A DNA stretch of 64,000 bases from Rhizorhabdus sp. Its GTDB lineage: Bacteria > Pseudomonadota > Alphaproteobacteria > Sphingomonadales > Sphingomonadaceae. Shown in pieces: positions 16,978 through 26,901 of the stretch. The notes below the pieces were generated by a model, which worked only from the letters and a program-made list of their open reading frames with translations, had not been told where the DNA came from and ran no database searches. A program made the position numbers and the translations under genes. The stretch is from assembly GCF_018006725.1 (NCBI RefSeq), contig NZ_JAGMXV010000002.1, forward strand, positions 1 through 64,000. Reading direction: 5' to 3'. How positions within the stretch are numbered: position 1 is the stretch's first letter; each line of letters opens with the position of its first letter.

Positions 16978-19386
16978 ATGACGAACAGGGATTTGGCCAG
17001 CTCGGGCTTTTTGGCATTGGCCTGCGTGGGCTTCATCGCAAGCGCGCCGGCTGTGGCGCAGACCGCCGCGAAGCCCGATGAGGAGAAGCGGCTCGGCGGG
17101 ATGACCGTCAGTTCGACCGCGATCGACGAGGACACGCCCAAGGTCGAGCGGATGGAATCCCCCAAATATACCCGCCCGCTGCTTGACACGCCGCAGACGA
17201 TCACCGTCATCAACAAGGCGACGATCCAGCAGCAAAACCTCCTGACTCTGCGCGACGTGCTCAGCACCGTCCCCGGCATCACCTTCGGCGCCGGCGAGGG
17301 CGGCTTCGGCTATGGCGACCGCATCATCCTGCGTGGACAGGATGCCAAGAACGACGTGACCGTCGACGGCGTGCGCTCGGCCGCCTTCCTCAACCGCAAC
17401 GAGGTCTATAATATCGAGCAGGTCGAGGTGTCGAACGGCGCCAATTCGGTCATGAACGGCGGCGGTTCGGTCGCCGGCACGATCAACCTCGTTACCAAGC
17501 GGCCCCAGGGCGACGACCAGACGATCGTCGATGCCGGCGTCGGCACCGACAATTATTACCGCGCCACGCTCGACGCCAACCGCCGCGTCAGCGACCTGAT
17601 CGCCGTACGTCTCAACGCCGTCTACCATGAGAATGACGTGCCCGGCCGCGACGTCGAGGATTACAAGCGCTGGGGCATCGCCCCCTCGGTCACCATCGGC
17701 GTCGACGGCCCCACCAGCCTGACCCTGCAGTTCGAGCATCTCGACGACAAGGCGATGCCCCAATATGGACTGCGCTATTACGCCAATCTCGGCGGCTTCC
17801 TGTCGGACTTCGATCGCAGCGGCTATTATGGCTTCGCCAATCTCGACCGGCAGGATTCCAAGACCAATTCGATGCAGGGCATCTTCAGCCACCGTTTCAG
17901 CGATGCGCTGAGCGTTCGCAACCTGACCCGCTACGAAAAGATCCGCCAGCACACCGTCACCAGCCAGCCGACCGGTACCTTCTGCCTCGCCTCGACCGGA
18001 CTGCAGCCGGCAGTTCCGGGCGCGACCGTCGGCGCCGCCTGCCCCGCGACCGTGCCCGCAGGCTATTATCTGCCGACCGGCGGACGCGGCGTCGAACGCT
18101 TCATCACCAATGAGACCGCCTATACGCAGACCGACCTGAGCGCCGAATTCGCCATCGGCGGGATCGAGCATTCGCTGGTCGCGGGCGTCTCGGCCTTGTG
18201 GCAGGACTATCGCCAGACGCAGGGCACGCTGCCGCGCAACGCCGACGGCTCGACCCCGACCTTCCCGCTCGTCAGCATCGCCAATCCGGGCGAGGTGGTG
18301 CAGGGGCCCGCAGGCTTCACCTATGGCAGCAACATCTACACCGGCCCGGTCAACTTCATCCTGACAAGCCGCAATTTCGGTACGCAGAAAAGCTATGCCG
18401 CCTATTTGTTCGACACCGCCAAGTTCAGCGACTGGTTCGAACTGAACGGTGGCGTGCGCTATGAGCATGTCAAGGGATCGAACCGCACGCTGAGCTATGT
18501 CACCACGGCGGGCGCGGCCAATCTCGGCGACCTGAGTGCGGCGACCGGCCCCTTCCGCGTGAGCGACAATCTGCTGTCCTACCGCATCGGCGCGGTGTTC
18601 AAGCCCAGCGCCAATACCAGCCTCTATGTCGCCTATGGCAATTCCAAGCTGCCCTCGCAGGCGTCGGTCGATGGCGCCTGCACCAACGCCAATTGCCGAC
18701 TGAAGCCGGAGACCACCTATAATTACGAGATCGGCGCCAAGGCCGACCTGTTCGATGCCCGGCTGCTGCTCACCGCCGCGCTGTTCCGCAACGAGCGCAA
18801 CTCGATCCGGGTAAACTCGAACGACCCGACCCTTCCCGATCAGACGCTCGACGGCAAGCAACGCGTCGAAGGCCTCTCGCTCGGCGCCTCGGCCCAGATC
18901 ACCAGCAACTGGACGATCTCGGCCAACTATATGTACCTCGAGTCGAAGATCCTGCAGGGCGTGTCCGACTTCTGCCTTGCCAACCCCAGCACCGCCTGCG
19001 CCAACAGCGCAGCCTTCCCCGATCCGACGCGCGGCTATGAGCTGGTCAACACGCCCAGCCATTCGGGCAGCCTGTTCACCACCTATCGCTTCGGCTTCGG
19101 CCTCGAGGTCGGCTATGGCCTGACCTATCAGGGCAGCTTTCTGCTCAACCAACCGACCGTGGCCCAGCTGACCGCCGGCAATTATGTCGGCTATCGGGTG
19201 CCGAGCTACACGATCCACCGCCTGATGCTGTCCTACCCGATCAGCGACCAGCTGAAGGCGCAGGTCAACGTGCAGAACTTCACCGACGAGAAATATGTCA
19301 CGACGGTCCGCAACAACGTCAACGGCAGCTGGGCGCAACCCGGCGTCGGACGGCAGGCGGTTTTCAGTCTGAACTACCGCTTCTGA
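16978..19386 (+). CDS. TonB-dependent siderophore receptor, Fiu-like
   Basis: An 802-residue outer-membrane receptor for ferric siderophores, taken up with energy from TonB. After the signal peptide (ending APAVAQ) the plug domain runs LLDTPQTITVINKATIQQQNLLTLRDVLSTVPGITFGAGEGG and includes RGQDAKNDVTVDGVR. The barrel ends with FSLNYRF, a C-terminal Phe. The plug closely resembles catecholate receptors of the Fiu/FiuA type. A Fur box precedes it. It is inserted between trpD and trpC. Exact ligand not determinable from sequence. Confidence 0.92.
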   Translation: MTNRDLASSGFLALACVGFIASAPAVAQTAAKPDEEKRLGGMTVSSTAIDEDTPKVERMESPKYTRPLLDTPQTITVINKATIQQQNLLTLRDVLSTVPGITFGAGEGGFGYGDRIILRGQDAKNDVTVDGVRSAAFLNRNEVYNIEQVEVSNGANSVMNGGGSVAGTINLVTKRPQGDDQTIVDAGVGTDNYYRATLDANRRVSDLIAVRLNAVYHENDVPGRDVEDYKRWGIAPSVTIGVDGPTSLTLQFEHLDDKAMPQYGLRYYANLGGFLSDFDRSGYYGFANLDRQDSKTNSMQGIFSHRFSDALSVRNLTRYEKIRQHTVTSQPTGTFCLASTGLQPAVPGATVGAACPATVPAGYYLPTGGRGVERFITNETAYTQTDLSAEFAIGGIEHSLVAGVSALWQDYRQTQGTLPRNADGSTPTFPLVSIANPGEVVQGPAGFTYGSNIYTGPVNFILTSRNFGTQKSYAAYLFDTAKFSDWFELNGGVRYEHVKGSNRTLSYVTTAGAANLGDLSAATGPFRVSDNLLSYRIGAVFKPSANTSLYVAYGNSKLPSQASVDGACTNANCRLKPETTYNYEIGAKADLFDARLLLTAALFRNERNSIRVNSNDPTLPDQTLDGKQRVEGLSLGASAQITSNWTISANYMYLESKILQGVSDFCLANPSTACANSAAFPDPTRGYELVNTPSHSGSLFTTYRFGFGLEVGYGLTYQGSFLLNQPTVAQLTAGNYVGYRVPSYTIHRLMLSYPISDQLKAQVNVQNFTDEKYVTTVRNNVNGSWAQPGVGRQAVFSLNYRF

Positions 19387-19534
19387 ACAACTGCGGCAGC
19401 GCCCGCGCGAGGATCCGCCATCGGCTAGGCCGGTGGCGGATTCGTGCTGCTCCAGGAGACGCGACTCGGACGGTCTTTACGCATTCATAATCAACGGCAT
19501 GTTAGCCATGTTTCCCGGATCGAAAGGGAAATCG

Positions 19535-19855
19535 ATGCTTTCTGCCGAAGTCACCGTCGTCAAACCGTCGCGCCGCCGCGAGGAAAGACTCCCGGCCGAC
19601 CTCCGCGCCCGGTACGGCGCCTCAGGCAATCCCGAACGCGCGCTGTGCCGGATCATCGACGTTTCGAAACATGGCGCGCGGCTCGAGGTCTATTGCGACC
19701 TGCCGCTGTCCACGAGCATCACGCTGAAGCTCCCCAACAGCGAGGCTCTGGGCGCGCGTGTCGTCTGGTCTAAGGATTTCGAGGCCGGCTGTCGATTCAA
19801 CGAGCCGCTGTCCGACGACGAGCTGGAGTTCATCTTCCGCAAGGGAAACGCCTGA
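19535..19855 (+). CDS. PilZ domain protein
   Basis: A 106-residue stand-alone PilZ domain, predicted to bind cyclic di-GMP. The RxxxR motif is seen as RRREERLPADLRARY and the D/NxSxxG motif as DVSKHGARLEV, followed by the beta-strand SITLKLPNSEALGARVVWSK. The ATG at 19535 is preceded by AAGGGAA, which supports this start over longer versions. It has no effector domain, so it probably acts as an adaptor. No neighbours indicate its target. Confidence 0.85.
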   Translation: MLSAEVTVVKPSRRREERLPADLRARYGASGNPERALCRIIDVSKHGARLEVYCDLPLSTSITLKLPNSEALGARVVWSKDFEAGCRFNEPLSDDELEFIFRKGNA

Positions 19856-19927
19856 CGGCCGCCGCTCCCCTTCGACGACGCGGGCGATGCTGGACCCGCG
19901 CCCCGTCCGGGGCTATGCCGCGCGGCG

Positions 19928-20722
19928 ATGAGCAACAAGCTGACCGAGATATGCGACACCAAGCGAGAACTGGTGGCGCAGCGCAAGAGCACGATCGCCT
20001 TTTCCGATCTGTCCGACCGCGCCCGCGCGGCCTCGCCCCCGCGTGGCTTCCGCGCCGCGCTCGATGCCAAGGTCGCAGCCGGCGGCTACGGGCTGATCGC
20101 GGAGATCAAGAAGGCCTCACCGTCCAAGGGCCTGATCCGCGCCGATTTCGATCCGCCCGCCCATGCGCGAGCTTATGAAGAAGCCGGCGCCGCCTGTCTC
20201 TCGGTTCTGACCGACGAGCCCTATTTCCAGGGCCATGATGACTATCTCGTCCAGGCCCGCGCCGCCTGCGCGCTGCCCGCGCTGCGCAAGGATTTCATGG
20301 TCGACCCGTGGCAGGTCACCGAGGCCCGCGCACTCGGCGCCGACGCGATCCTGATCATCGTGGCCGCCCTGTCCGAGGCACAGATGAGCGAGATCGAGGC
20401 AGCCGCGCTCGACTGGGGCATGGATGTGCTGGTCGAAGTCCACGACGCCGAGGAACTGGAGCGCGCGACGCGGCTGCGCTCCCGCCTGATCGGGGTCAAC
20501 AACCGCGACCTGCGCGACTTCACCGTCGACTTTGCCCGCACCTATGAGCTGGTCGGTCGCGCGCCCGCCGGCTGCACCTTCGTCGCCGAGAGCGGCCTGG
20601 GCTCGAAAGCCGATCTCGACGCGATGGCCGAGCATGGCGTGCGCTGCTTCCTGGTCGGCGAGAGCCTGATGCGCGAGGCCGACGTCGCGGCCGCCACCCG
20701 CCGCCTGCTTACCGGCGCATGA
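19928..20722 (+). CDS. trpC: Indole-3-glycerol-phosphate synthase
   Basis: Catalyses ring closure of CdRP to indole-3-glycerol phosphate in tryptophan synthesis. The 264-residue TIM barrel shows [19 protein letters not shown] (catalytic Lys), [34 protein letters not shown] and [12 protein letters not shown], all family landmarks. The stop overlaps the moaC start (ATGA), placing tryptophan and molybdenum-cofactor genes in one operon. Confidence 0.96.
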   Translation: MSNKLTEICDTKRELVAQRKSTIAFSDLSDRARAASPPRGFRAALDAKVAAGGYGLIAEIKKASPSKGLIRADFDPPAHARAYEEAGAACLSVLTDEPYFQGHDDYLVQARAACALPALRKDFMVDPWQVTEARALGADAILIIVAALSEAQMSEIEAAALDWGMDVLVEVHDAEELERATRLRSRLIGVNNRDLRDFTVDFARTYELVGRAPAGCTFVAESGLGSKADLDAMAEHGVRCFLVGESLMREADVAAATRRLLTGA

Positions 20723-21192
20723 GCGGCGGGCTCACCCATCTCGACGAAGACGGCGCGGCCCGCATGGTCGACGTCTCGGCCAAGGCCGAAACGAAACGCG
20801 AAGCGACGGCCGAAGGTCGCATCCTGATCGCGGCCGATGCGCTGGAGTCGATCCGGGCGGGTGCAGTGAAGAAGGGCGACGTGCTGGCAGTAGCGCGCGT
20901 CGCCGGCATCATGGCGGCGAAGAAGACCGCCGAGCTGATCCCGCTCTGCCATCCACTGCCGATCACCGGCGTGACGCTCGACCTGACCATCGAAGCTGAC
21001 GGCATCCGCGCCACCGCGACCGTCGGCACGACCTATGGCACCGGCGTCGAGATGGAGGCGCTGACCGCCGTCTCGGTCGCGCTGCTGACCATTTATGACA
21101 TGGCCAAGGCGCTCGATCGCGGGATGCAGATCGGCGACGTGCGGCTGCTCGCGAAGAGCGGCGGCCGGTCGGGCGACTGGAAGGCCGACTGA
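20719..21192 (+). CDS. moaC: Cyclic pyranopterin monophosphate synthase
   Basis: Acts with MoaA to make cyclic pyranopterin monophosphate, the first intermediate of molybdenum cofactor. The 157 residues have the expected motifs: [40 protein letters not shown] and [23 protein letters not shown]. It overlaps trpC at its start and moeA at its end (the A of the TGA stop is the A of the moeA ATG), so all three are translationally linked. Confidence 0.96.
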   Translation: MSGGLTHLDEDGAARMVDVSAKAETKREATAEGRILIAADALESIRAGAVKKGDVLAVARVAGIMAAKKTAELIPLCHPLPITGVTLDLTIEADGIRATATVGTTYGTGVEMEALTAVSVALLTIYDMAKALDRGMQIGDVRLLAKSGGRSGDWKAD

Positions 21193-22379
21193 TGGCCTTG
21201 ATCCCGGTCGCGGAAGCCCAGGCGCGGATGCTCGCGCTACGCGGCCCGCTGCCGGAAGAGACCGTCCCGCTGCTCGACGCGCTGGGCCGCTATGCTGCGC
21301 AGGATATCCTTGCCCGGCGTACCCAGCCCGCTTTGGATCTGTCGGCGATGGACGGCTATGCGATCCGCTTCGCCGAGCGGCCGGGTCCCTGGACCGTGGT
21401 CGGCGAAAGTGCCGCCGGTGGTGGGCTCGACCACGCTTTGCAGCCGGGCGAGGCAGCCCGCATCTTCACCGGCGCGCCCGTTCCCCCCGGCGCGGACACG
21501 ATCCTCATCCAGGAAGAAGCGACGCGCGACGGCGACCGGCTCACCATGACCGGCGAAGGGCCGCCCGCGACAGGTGCCCATGTACGACCCGCCGGCGGCG
21601 ACTTTCGTGAGGGTTCACTGCTTCTCGCCCAGGGCAGCAGCATCGGCGCGGCGGCGATTGCACTGGCCGCCAGCGGCGGCCATGGGACGTTGCCGGTGCG
21701 GCGGCGCCCCCGCGTCGGGCTGCTGTCGACGGGCAACGAACTCGTGCCGGCGGGCGAGCCGACTCCCGGCGCGCTGCTGCCGGCGTCCAATGGCCCGATG
21801 CTCGCCGCGCTGCTCGGCCGCAGCGCCTGCATCGTAACCGATCATGGCATCGTCCGCGACGATCTCGACGCCATCGCTGCTGCCTTTGCGCGGATGGCAG
21901 GCGAAAGCGACATCATCCTGACGACCGGCGGTGCTTCGGTCGGCGACCATGACCTCGTGCTCCCCGCGCTCCAGCAGGCGGGCGCCGTGATCGACTTCTG
22001 GCGGGTAAGGATGAAGCCGGGAAAGCCGGTGATGATCGGCACGCTGGGCGAGGCGATCGTGCTGGGCCTGCCGGGCAATCCGGTGTCGGCCTTCGTGACC
22101 GCGACGCTGTTCGCCAGGCCGCTGATCGCCCACCTCCTCGGCGCCACGCACCCCGTGCCGATGCCGATGCCCGCGCGCCTCACGGCCCCCCTCCCCGCAA
22201 CCGGCAACCGCGCCGAATATGTCCGTGCGCGCTGGACGAACGGCGGCGTCGAACCTCTGTCGGGGCAGGACAGCGCCGGCCTTGCCGCACTGGTGCAGGC
22301 CGAACTGCTGATCGTCCGCGAGGCCGAGGCCGGAGGCCTTCCGGCGGGTGCGGAGGTGGAGGTTCTGCCCTTCGCTTGA
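21192..22379 (+). CDS. moeA: Molybdopterin molybdotransferase MoeA
   Basis: Inserts molybdate into adenylylated molybdopterin to give active cofactor. The 395 residues start [14 protein letters not shown] and contain ALDLSAMDGYAIR, IFTGAPVPPGADTILIQEE, VGLLSTGNELVPAG, the MPT-binding TTGGASVGDHDLV, the MKPGKPVMIG motif and GLPGNPVSAFVT. Its last codons overlap the -35 element of the lexA promoter. It is the last gene of trpC-moaC-moeA. Confidence 0.95.
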   Translation: MALIPVAEAQARMLALRGPLPEETVPLLDALGRYAAQDILARRTQPALDLSAMDGYAIRFAERPGPWTVVGESAAGGGLDHALQPGEAARIFTGAPVPPGADTILIQEEATRDGDRLTMTGEGPPATGAHVRPAGGDFREGSLLLAQGSSIGAAAIALAASGGHGTLPVRRRPRVGLLSTGNELVPAGEPTPGALLPASNGPMLAALLGRSACIVTDHGIVRDDLDAIAAAFARMAGESDIILTTGGASVGDHDLVLPALQQAGAVIDFWRVRMKPGKPVMIGTLGEAIVLGLPGNPVSAFVTATLFARPLIAHLLGATHPVPMPMPARLTAPLPATGNRAEYVRARWTNGGVEPLSGQDSAGLAALVQAELLIVREAEAGGLPAGAEVEVLPFA

Positions 22380-22418
22380 CAAGATTCCTGCAGTTGCCTA
22401 AATGTTCCCCGTCCGTTC
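22376..22418 (+). promoter_or_regulatory. lexA promoter with SOS box
   Basis: A perfect -35 TTGACA (22376-22381) overlaps the moeA stop; 17 bases on is a -10-like TAAATG (22399-22404). Overlapping and just after it is GTTC-CCCGTCC-GTTC (22404-22418), an exact copy of the alphaproteobacterial LexA operator GTTC-N7-GTTC. LexA bound here would block RNA polymerase, the expected autoregulation. Confidence 0.93.
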
Positions 22419-22436
22419 CCGATGGGGTCAAAGACC

Positions 22437-23102
22437 ATGCTCACGCGCAAGCAACATGAACTGCTCTGCTTCATCCAGGAACGCCTGTCGGCGACCGGTG
22501 TTTCGCCTTCGTTCGAGGAAATGAAGGAAGCGCTGGAGCTCAAGTCCAAGTCGGGCGTCCACCGCCTGATCAGCGCACTCGAGGAACGCAACTTCATCCG
22601 CCGCCTGCCCAACCGCGCCCGCGCGCTCGAGGTGCTGCGCGTTCCCGAGATGACGGGCAAGGCCTCAGCGCCCGCCGCCAAGGCGAAGGCACCCGCCGTC
22701 GTTCCGCAGCCAGCGAACGAGAATGTGCTCGAGATTCCGCTGCACGGCCGCATCGCCGCCGGTCTGCCGATCGAGGCGATGGAGGGGCACAGCTCGCTTT
22801 CGGTGCCCGCCGCTCTGTTGGGGCCGGGCGAACATTATGCGCTCGAAGTGTCGGGGGACTCGATGGTCGAGGCGGGCATTCTCGACGGCGACTATGCATT
22901 GATCCGCCGCGCCGAAACCGCGCGCGACGGCGAGATCGTCGTGGCGCTCATCGCCGACCATGAGGCGACGCTCAAATATTTCCGGCGCGAGGGCGGCATG
23001 GTCCGCCTCGATCCGGCAAACCGTTCTTACGACCCGCAGCGCTATCGTCCGGATCAGGTGCAGATCCAGGGCAAGCTCGCAGGGCTTTTGCGACGCTACT
23101 GA
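22437..23102 (+). CDS. lexA: LexA repressor, SOS regulator
   Basis: Represses DNA-damage genes and is inactivated by RecA-stimulated self-cleavage. The 221 residues begin [17 protein letters not shown] (winged helix, with the recognition region [20 protein letters not shown]). An Ala/Pro-rich linker follows, then the S24 peptidase domain with the Ala108-Gly109 scissile bond (IAAGLP), catalytic Ser142 in SGDSMVEAG and Lys180 in EATLKYF. A perfect SOS box upstream indicates autoregulation. The ATG five codons inside the longest frame gives the conserved N-terminus. Confidence 0.97.
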   Translation: MLTRKQHELLCFIQERLSATGVSPSFEEMKEALELKSKSGVHRLISALEERNFIRRLPNRARALEVLRVPEMTGKASAPAAKAKAPAVVPQPANENVLEIPLHGRIAAGLPIEAMEGHSSLSVPAALLGPGEHYALEVSGDSMVEAGILDGDYALIRRAETARDGEIVVALIADHEATLKYFRREGGMVRLDPANRSYDPQRYRPDQVQIQGKLAGLLRRY

Positions 23103-23151
23103 TCGGATCGGCAGGCCCGGCCTCGCAGCGGGACCGGGCGGCCACCAGTGC

Positions 23152-23523
23152 TCAGCCGAATTTGCAGGCCGAGAATTTGTTGCCGTCGAGATCGCGGAAA
23201 TAGGACATGTAGAAGCCGGGACCGCGCTCGCCCGGCGCGCCTTCGTCGGCACCACCCAGCGCCAGCGCCCTGGCATGGAAAGCATCGACCGCCTCGCGGC
23301 TTTCGAGTTCGAACGCGATCATCGTGCCGTTTCCGGCCGTCGCATCCTTGCCATCGAACGGCCGGACCAGGCCCAGCATCGGGGCCCCGTTCTTGCCGAA
23401 CACGGCGCCCCCGCTCGGATGATCGAACATCTTGGTCGCGCCCTGCGTCGCCAGCAACTCGGTGTAGAAGGCGAGCGCCTTTTCCATATCGTTGGTGCCG
23501 ACGGTGACGTAGCGCAATTCCAT
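23152..23523 (-). CDS. VOC/glyoxalase family protein
   Basis: A 123-residue vicinal-oxygen-chelate protein starting MELRYVTVGTNDMEKALAFYTELL. It ends in the strand FYMSYFRDLDGNKFSACKFG that usually carries the metal-binding Glu; here the typical E is replaced in the DLDGNKFSA segment, so metal binding is uncertain. GGAG lies upstream of two adjacent ATGs (23526 and 23523). Function unknown; proteins of this type include glyoxalases, dioxygenases and antibiotic-binding proteins. Confidence 0.82.
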   Translation of the reverse strand: MELRYVTVGTNDMEKALAFYTELLATQGATKMFDHPSGGAVFGKNGAPMLGLVRPFDGKDATAGNGTMIAFELESREAVDAFHARALALGGADEGAPGERGPGFYMSYFRDLDGNKFSACKFG

Positions 23524-23587
23524 CATCTCTCTCCTCTGTCGATGCGCTGGTGATAGGGCGATCCCCACCGCCTGCCAATGCCGCCGG

Positions 23588-24127
23588 TCACGATCGGTTC
23601 GCGCCCCAGTCCCCTTTCCCGAGCGCCAGATAGACGCTGTCACACCAGCGGCCACCGACGCACCACGTCCGTTCGGCACGCCCGGTTTCGATAAATCCCA
23701 ACCCGGAAAGCAGCGCCAGCGAGGCGACATTGTCCGGATCGACGTCGGCCACAATCTGCGGGAGGCGATGAACCACGAAGGCCCGGTCGATCACCGCAGC
23801 CAGCGCCTCGCGGGCGAAACCCTGCCGCCAATAGTCGGGGTGCAGGATGAAGCCGATCTCGGGAAAGCGATACAGCCCGACCTTGCCGATCACGCGCTCG
23901 TCACGCTCGATCACGAAATCCTCCCCCTCCCCGGGTGGGATCGCTATCGTATCGGCAAGCCAGTCCGCCGTTTGCGCGATATCGACATGGGGCGGGCTCG
24001 ACCAGAAGCGCATGGCCCGCGCGTCCGACAGGACCGCGTGGAGATCGGCGACATCGCCAGGCCGAGCGGGCCGCAGCGCCAGCCGGGATGTTCGCAGGAC
24101 GAATGGGTGCGCGCCATCGTCGATCAT
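23588..24127 (-). CDS. GNAT family N-acetyltransferase, RimJ/RimL type
   Basis: A 179-residue acetyltransferase. It begins MIDDGAHPFVLRTSRLALRPARPGDVADLHAVLSD and has the GNAT motif A region EIGFILHPDYWRQGFAREALAAVIDRAF and motif B DPDNVASLALLSGLGFIETGRAE, a RimJ/RimL-like pattern. Its ATG overlaps the comEC stop (ATGA), so it is translated from the same message as comEC. Substrate unknown: ribosomal protein N-termini or small molecules are both possible. Confidence 0.87.
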   Translation of the reverse strand: MIDDGAHPFVLRTSRLALRPARPGDVADLHAVLSDARAMRFWSSPPHVDIAQTADWLADTIAIPPGEGEDFVIERDERVIGKVGLYRFPEIGFILHPDYWRQGFAREALAAVIDRAFVVHRLPQIVADVDPDNVASLALLSGLGFIETGRAERTWCVGGRWCDSVYLALGKGDWGANRS

Positions 24128-26274
24128 CGATCGAACCTCACCCAGGGATGGTGCCCCGCCTCGGCGGCGACGGTCGCCACGCCGCCGCGGTCGAGGTCGA
24201 TCGCGATGCCCCCGGTGCGGGCGAGCAGGCGGCGGTCGATCGTCAGCCAGCGCGCCTTGCAGCCACGCGGCAGGCGGCGGTCGCTGATCACGATATCGGC
24301 ACGCGCACAGATGCGGGTGAACCGGACCCAGTCGAGCCGATAGGGGCTGCGCGTCGCGGCGATGCGCCAGCGCCGGCCGCCGCGGGCAATCTCGGTCACG
24401 CACAGGTCGGTCGAGCAACGCGCCTGCATCAGCGCGTCGACCGGAAGCGGCTCGCCATCATGGCCCGCCGCCTCCCCCAGCATGCCGCGCACATAATCGC
24501 CCGCCCGTTCGCGCAGCAGCGCAACGCGGCCGTCGCCGAGGACGAAGGCGACATGCCGCCCGTCGCCCGTGATCAGCACGTCCGGCGCGGGTGCCGTCAG
24601 CGCGAGGAGCGTTGCAGCGGCGCAGGGCACGAGTCCCCAGCGCCGCCAGCCGGTCCGCCACAATGCGAGCCAGAGTCCACCCGCGACGAACAACCCGAAG
24701 GCGAGCCGCCCCATGGTCGGCAGCATCGTCACCGCCCCCGGCGCCTCGGCCACCGTGCGGGCCAGCCAGAGCAGGCCCGCCAATGCCTGCCCCGTCACCC
24801 ACCAGAAGGGCGCCCCGAACCCGACGGCGTCGAACAGCAGCGCGAGCGCCTCGGCCGGCATGATCAGGAAGGTGGTCAGCGGGATGGCGACGATGTTGGC
24901 GAGCGCGCCATAGAGGCCCGACTTGTGGAAGTGGAACAGCGCGATCGGCGCCAGCGCCACCTCGATCACCAGACCGGAGAGCAACAGCAGCGCCAGCGAC
25001 CTACCGCGACGGACGAGCCAGCCTTCCTCGCGCGGCGCGGCGAAGGCGCGGATGCGCGGGTGATCGAGCAGGGCGACTAGCGCGGTGACGGCGGCGAAGC
25101 TCAGCTGGAAGCTCGGCCCGGCAATCGCCTCGGGCCACAAGAGCAGGACCACCAGCGCGCCCGTCGCGACCAGCCGCAAGGTGATCGCCTCACGTCCCAT
25201 CGCGATCCCGGCGAGGACGAGCAGCGCGGCGATGCAGGAGCGGATCGTCGGCACCTGCGCGCCCGATAATAATGTATAGACGATACCGGACAGCGCCCCC
25301 GCCCCGGCCGCGATCAGCAGCAAGGGCGCCCGCAGTGCCAGCGCCGGGCTGAGCGCAAGCAGGCGCAAGGTCAGCAGCATGACACCGCCAACGACGGCCG
25401 AGACGTGCAGTCCCGAGACCGACAACAGATGCGCGAGGCCCGCCCGGCGGAGCGCCTCGGCATCCTCCTCGGCGATGGCACCCTGATCTCCGGTCGCGAG
25501 CGAGGCGGCGACCCCGCCTTCGCTGCCCGGCAGCCGCCCCTCGATATGGCGCGACAATACCGCGCGCCGATCGGCGAGCCAGCCCAGCCACCCGCCCTGA
25601 CTGCCCTGTGTTACCACCGGCGGATCGAGCGCCTTGCCGGTCGCTCCGAGCTGCTGGAACCAGGCGGTGCGGGCGAAGTCCTGCGCGCCGGGCACCGGCG
25701 GCGGCGCGGGTGGCATCAGCCGGGCGCGCACATTGATGCCGTCGCCCACCGATAGACGCTCGTCGACCTGCGCCTGATCGATGTTGAGGCGCAGCCGGGG
25801 CGGTAGCGGCGCAGCGACGTCCTCAACCGTCACGCGCACGATTTCCCGCGCGGGCAGCCGTTCGACCGAGACCACCCGCCCGGCCACCACCGCGACCACC
25901 GGCCGGTCGATCCGCGGCGAAGCGACCCAGTCGGCGCGCGTCCAGATCAGCACGACCCCGAACAGCGCGACCGCACCGCCCACCGCCATCATCCGACCCA
26001 GCCGCGAGCCCAGGCCGACCGCACATCCGACGAAGGCGAGCGCGGCAAAGCCCGCCATCGCCGCGAACCAGGCGAAGCGGTCGGGCAGCACCATCCAGGC
26101 GGCGATGCCCGCGCCGAGGGCTATCGGCAGCCACAAGGCGATCTGGTCGCGCTCCGCCTCCAGCCGCGTCTCGATCGCGGCGAGCGGGTTCAGCCCGCGC
26201 AGCGCCGCGCGCAGGCCGCCGGCGACCGCCGCAGGATCAGAAGCGGAGAGGATCGGCGAGCGGCTCACCGACAT
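24124..26274 (-). CDS. comEC: ComEC/Rec2 family DNA uptake channel protein
   Basis: A polytopic inner-membrane protein (716 residues) of the ComEC/Rec2 family, which moves single-stranded DNA into the cell during transformation. N-terminal membrane segments are followed by a periplasmic OB-like DUF4131 domain and the Competence domain with the hallmark LSVSGLHVSAVVGGVMLL and RAGLAHL just before it. A helix-rich part (about residues 300-530) and a C-terminal region of about 130 residues follow. The usual beta-lactamase-like domain motif HxHxDH is not visible, so the C-terminus looks shortened. The start overlaps the upstream NTF2-like gene by 38 bases. Confidence 0.88.
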   Translation of the reverse strand: MSVSRSPILSASDPAAVAGGLRAALRGLNPLAAIETRLEAERDQIALWLPIALGAGIAAWMVLPDRFAWFAAMAGFAALAFVGCAVGLGSRLGRMMAVGGAVALFGVVLIWTRADWVASPRIDRPVVAVVAGRVVSVERLPAREIVRVTVEDVAAPLPPRLRLNIDQAQVDERLSVGDGINVRARLMPPAPPPVPGAQDFARTAWFQQLGATGKALDPPVVTQGSQGGWLGWLADRRAVLSRHIEGRLPGSEGGVAASLATGDQGAIAEEDAEALRRAGLAHLLSVSGLHVSAVVGGVMLLTLRLLALSPALALRAPLLLIAAGAGALSGIVYTLLSGAQVPTIRSCIAALLVLAGIAMGREAITLRLVATGALVVLLLWPEAIAGPSFQLSFAAVTALVALLDHPRIRAFAAPREEGWLVRRGRSLALLLLSGLVIEVALAPIALFHFHKSGLYGALANIVAIPLTTFLIMPAEALALLFDAVGFGAPFWWVTGQALAGLLWLARTVAEAPGAVTMLPTMGRLAFGLFVAGGLWLALWRTGWRRWGLVPCAAATLLALTAPAPDVLITGDGRHVAFVLGDGRVALLRERAGDYVRGMLGEAAGHDGEPLPVDALMQARCSTDLCVTEIARGGRRWRIAATRSPYRLDWVRFTRICARADIVISDRRLPRGCKARWLTIDRRLLARTGGIAIDLDRGGVATVAAEAGHHPWVRFDR

Positions 26275-26683
26275 CGATCGCCTTGCCGAACAGCCGCGCC
26301 TCGGCCTGGACCGTGTCGAAATATTCCCACAGCTCGACGATCTGCCCGCCCTCGACGCGAAAGACCTGACAATAGGTCTGCTCGTAGTGCTGGCCGTCGA
26401 GCGTCTCGGCGCCGCCCTCCATCATGCCGACGACGATCGGCGGATCGACCGCGAAGATGCGATAGCGCCGGCCGAGATTGACCTTGCCCGGCACCAGATT
26501 GGCCATGACCTTGGGGAACACCTCCTCGAACAGCTGGCGCTTGCCGTTGCAGCGACCGGAGACCGCCGTCCGCCCCGACACGTTGAGCACCACGTCGTCG
26601 TGCATCGTCGCGGCGAAACCTTCGACGTCCATCCGCCCCAGGCAATCGTACCAGCGCTCCACCACCGCCCGTATATTCGTCAT
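26237..26683 (-). CDS. NTF2-like (SnoaL-type) protein
   Basis: A 148-residue single-domain protein with the NTF2-like cone fold: MTNIRAVVERWYDCLGRMDVEGFAATMHDDVVLNVSG at the N-terminus and CQVFRVEGGQIVELWEYFDTVQAE near the end. Family members are small hydrolases, isomerases or ligand-binding proteins; no active-site pattern decides the matter here. The 3' end overlaps the comEC start by 38 bases, so the two may be co-transcribed, with no evident functional connection. Confidence 0.8.
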   Translation of the reverse strand: MTNIRAVVERWYDCLGRMDVEGFAATMHDDVVLNVSGRTAVSGRCNGKRQLFEEVFPKVMANLVPGKVNLGRRYRIFAVDPPIVVGMMEGGAETLDGQHYEQTYCQVFRVEGGQIVELWEYFDTVQAEARLFGKAIDVGEPLADPLRF

Positions 26684-26901
26684 GCGCCCGTCCTTCCCGC
26701 GCCACCCTCTCGGGGCACAGGTCTATGCCGCGAGCCGGGGACCGGCAAGGGCGGGCGATTGCCTCGAAGCGGGGCATTTGCGCGGTCTCCCGGGCCATAT
26801 TTGCGTTTTGAGCATCGTCAGCCAAATTGACCCGACCGGAAAATGCTTTAGGGGGCGCTGCACAGTCGCAGGCCTTCGCCCCGCAATCGGAGAATCGGCG
26901 C

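Noticed and set aside
16915..19338. 807-codon minus-strand frame opposite the TonB receptor
   Set aside because: The plus strand encodes a clear Fiu-type receptor with Fur box; the antisense product has no recognisable domain.
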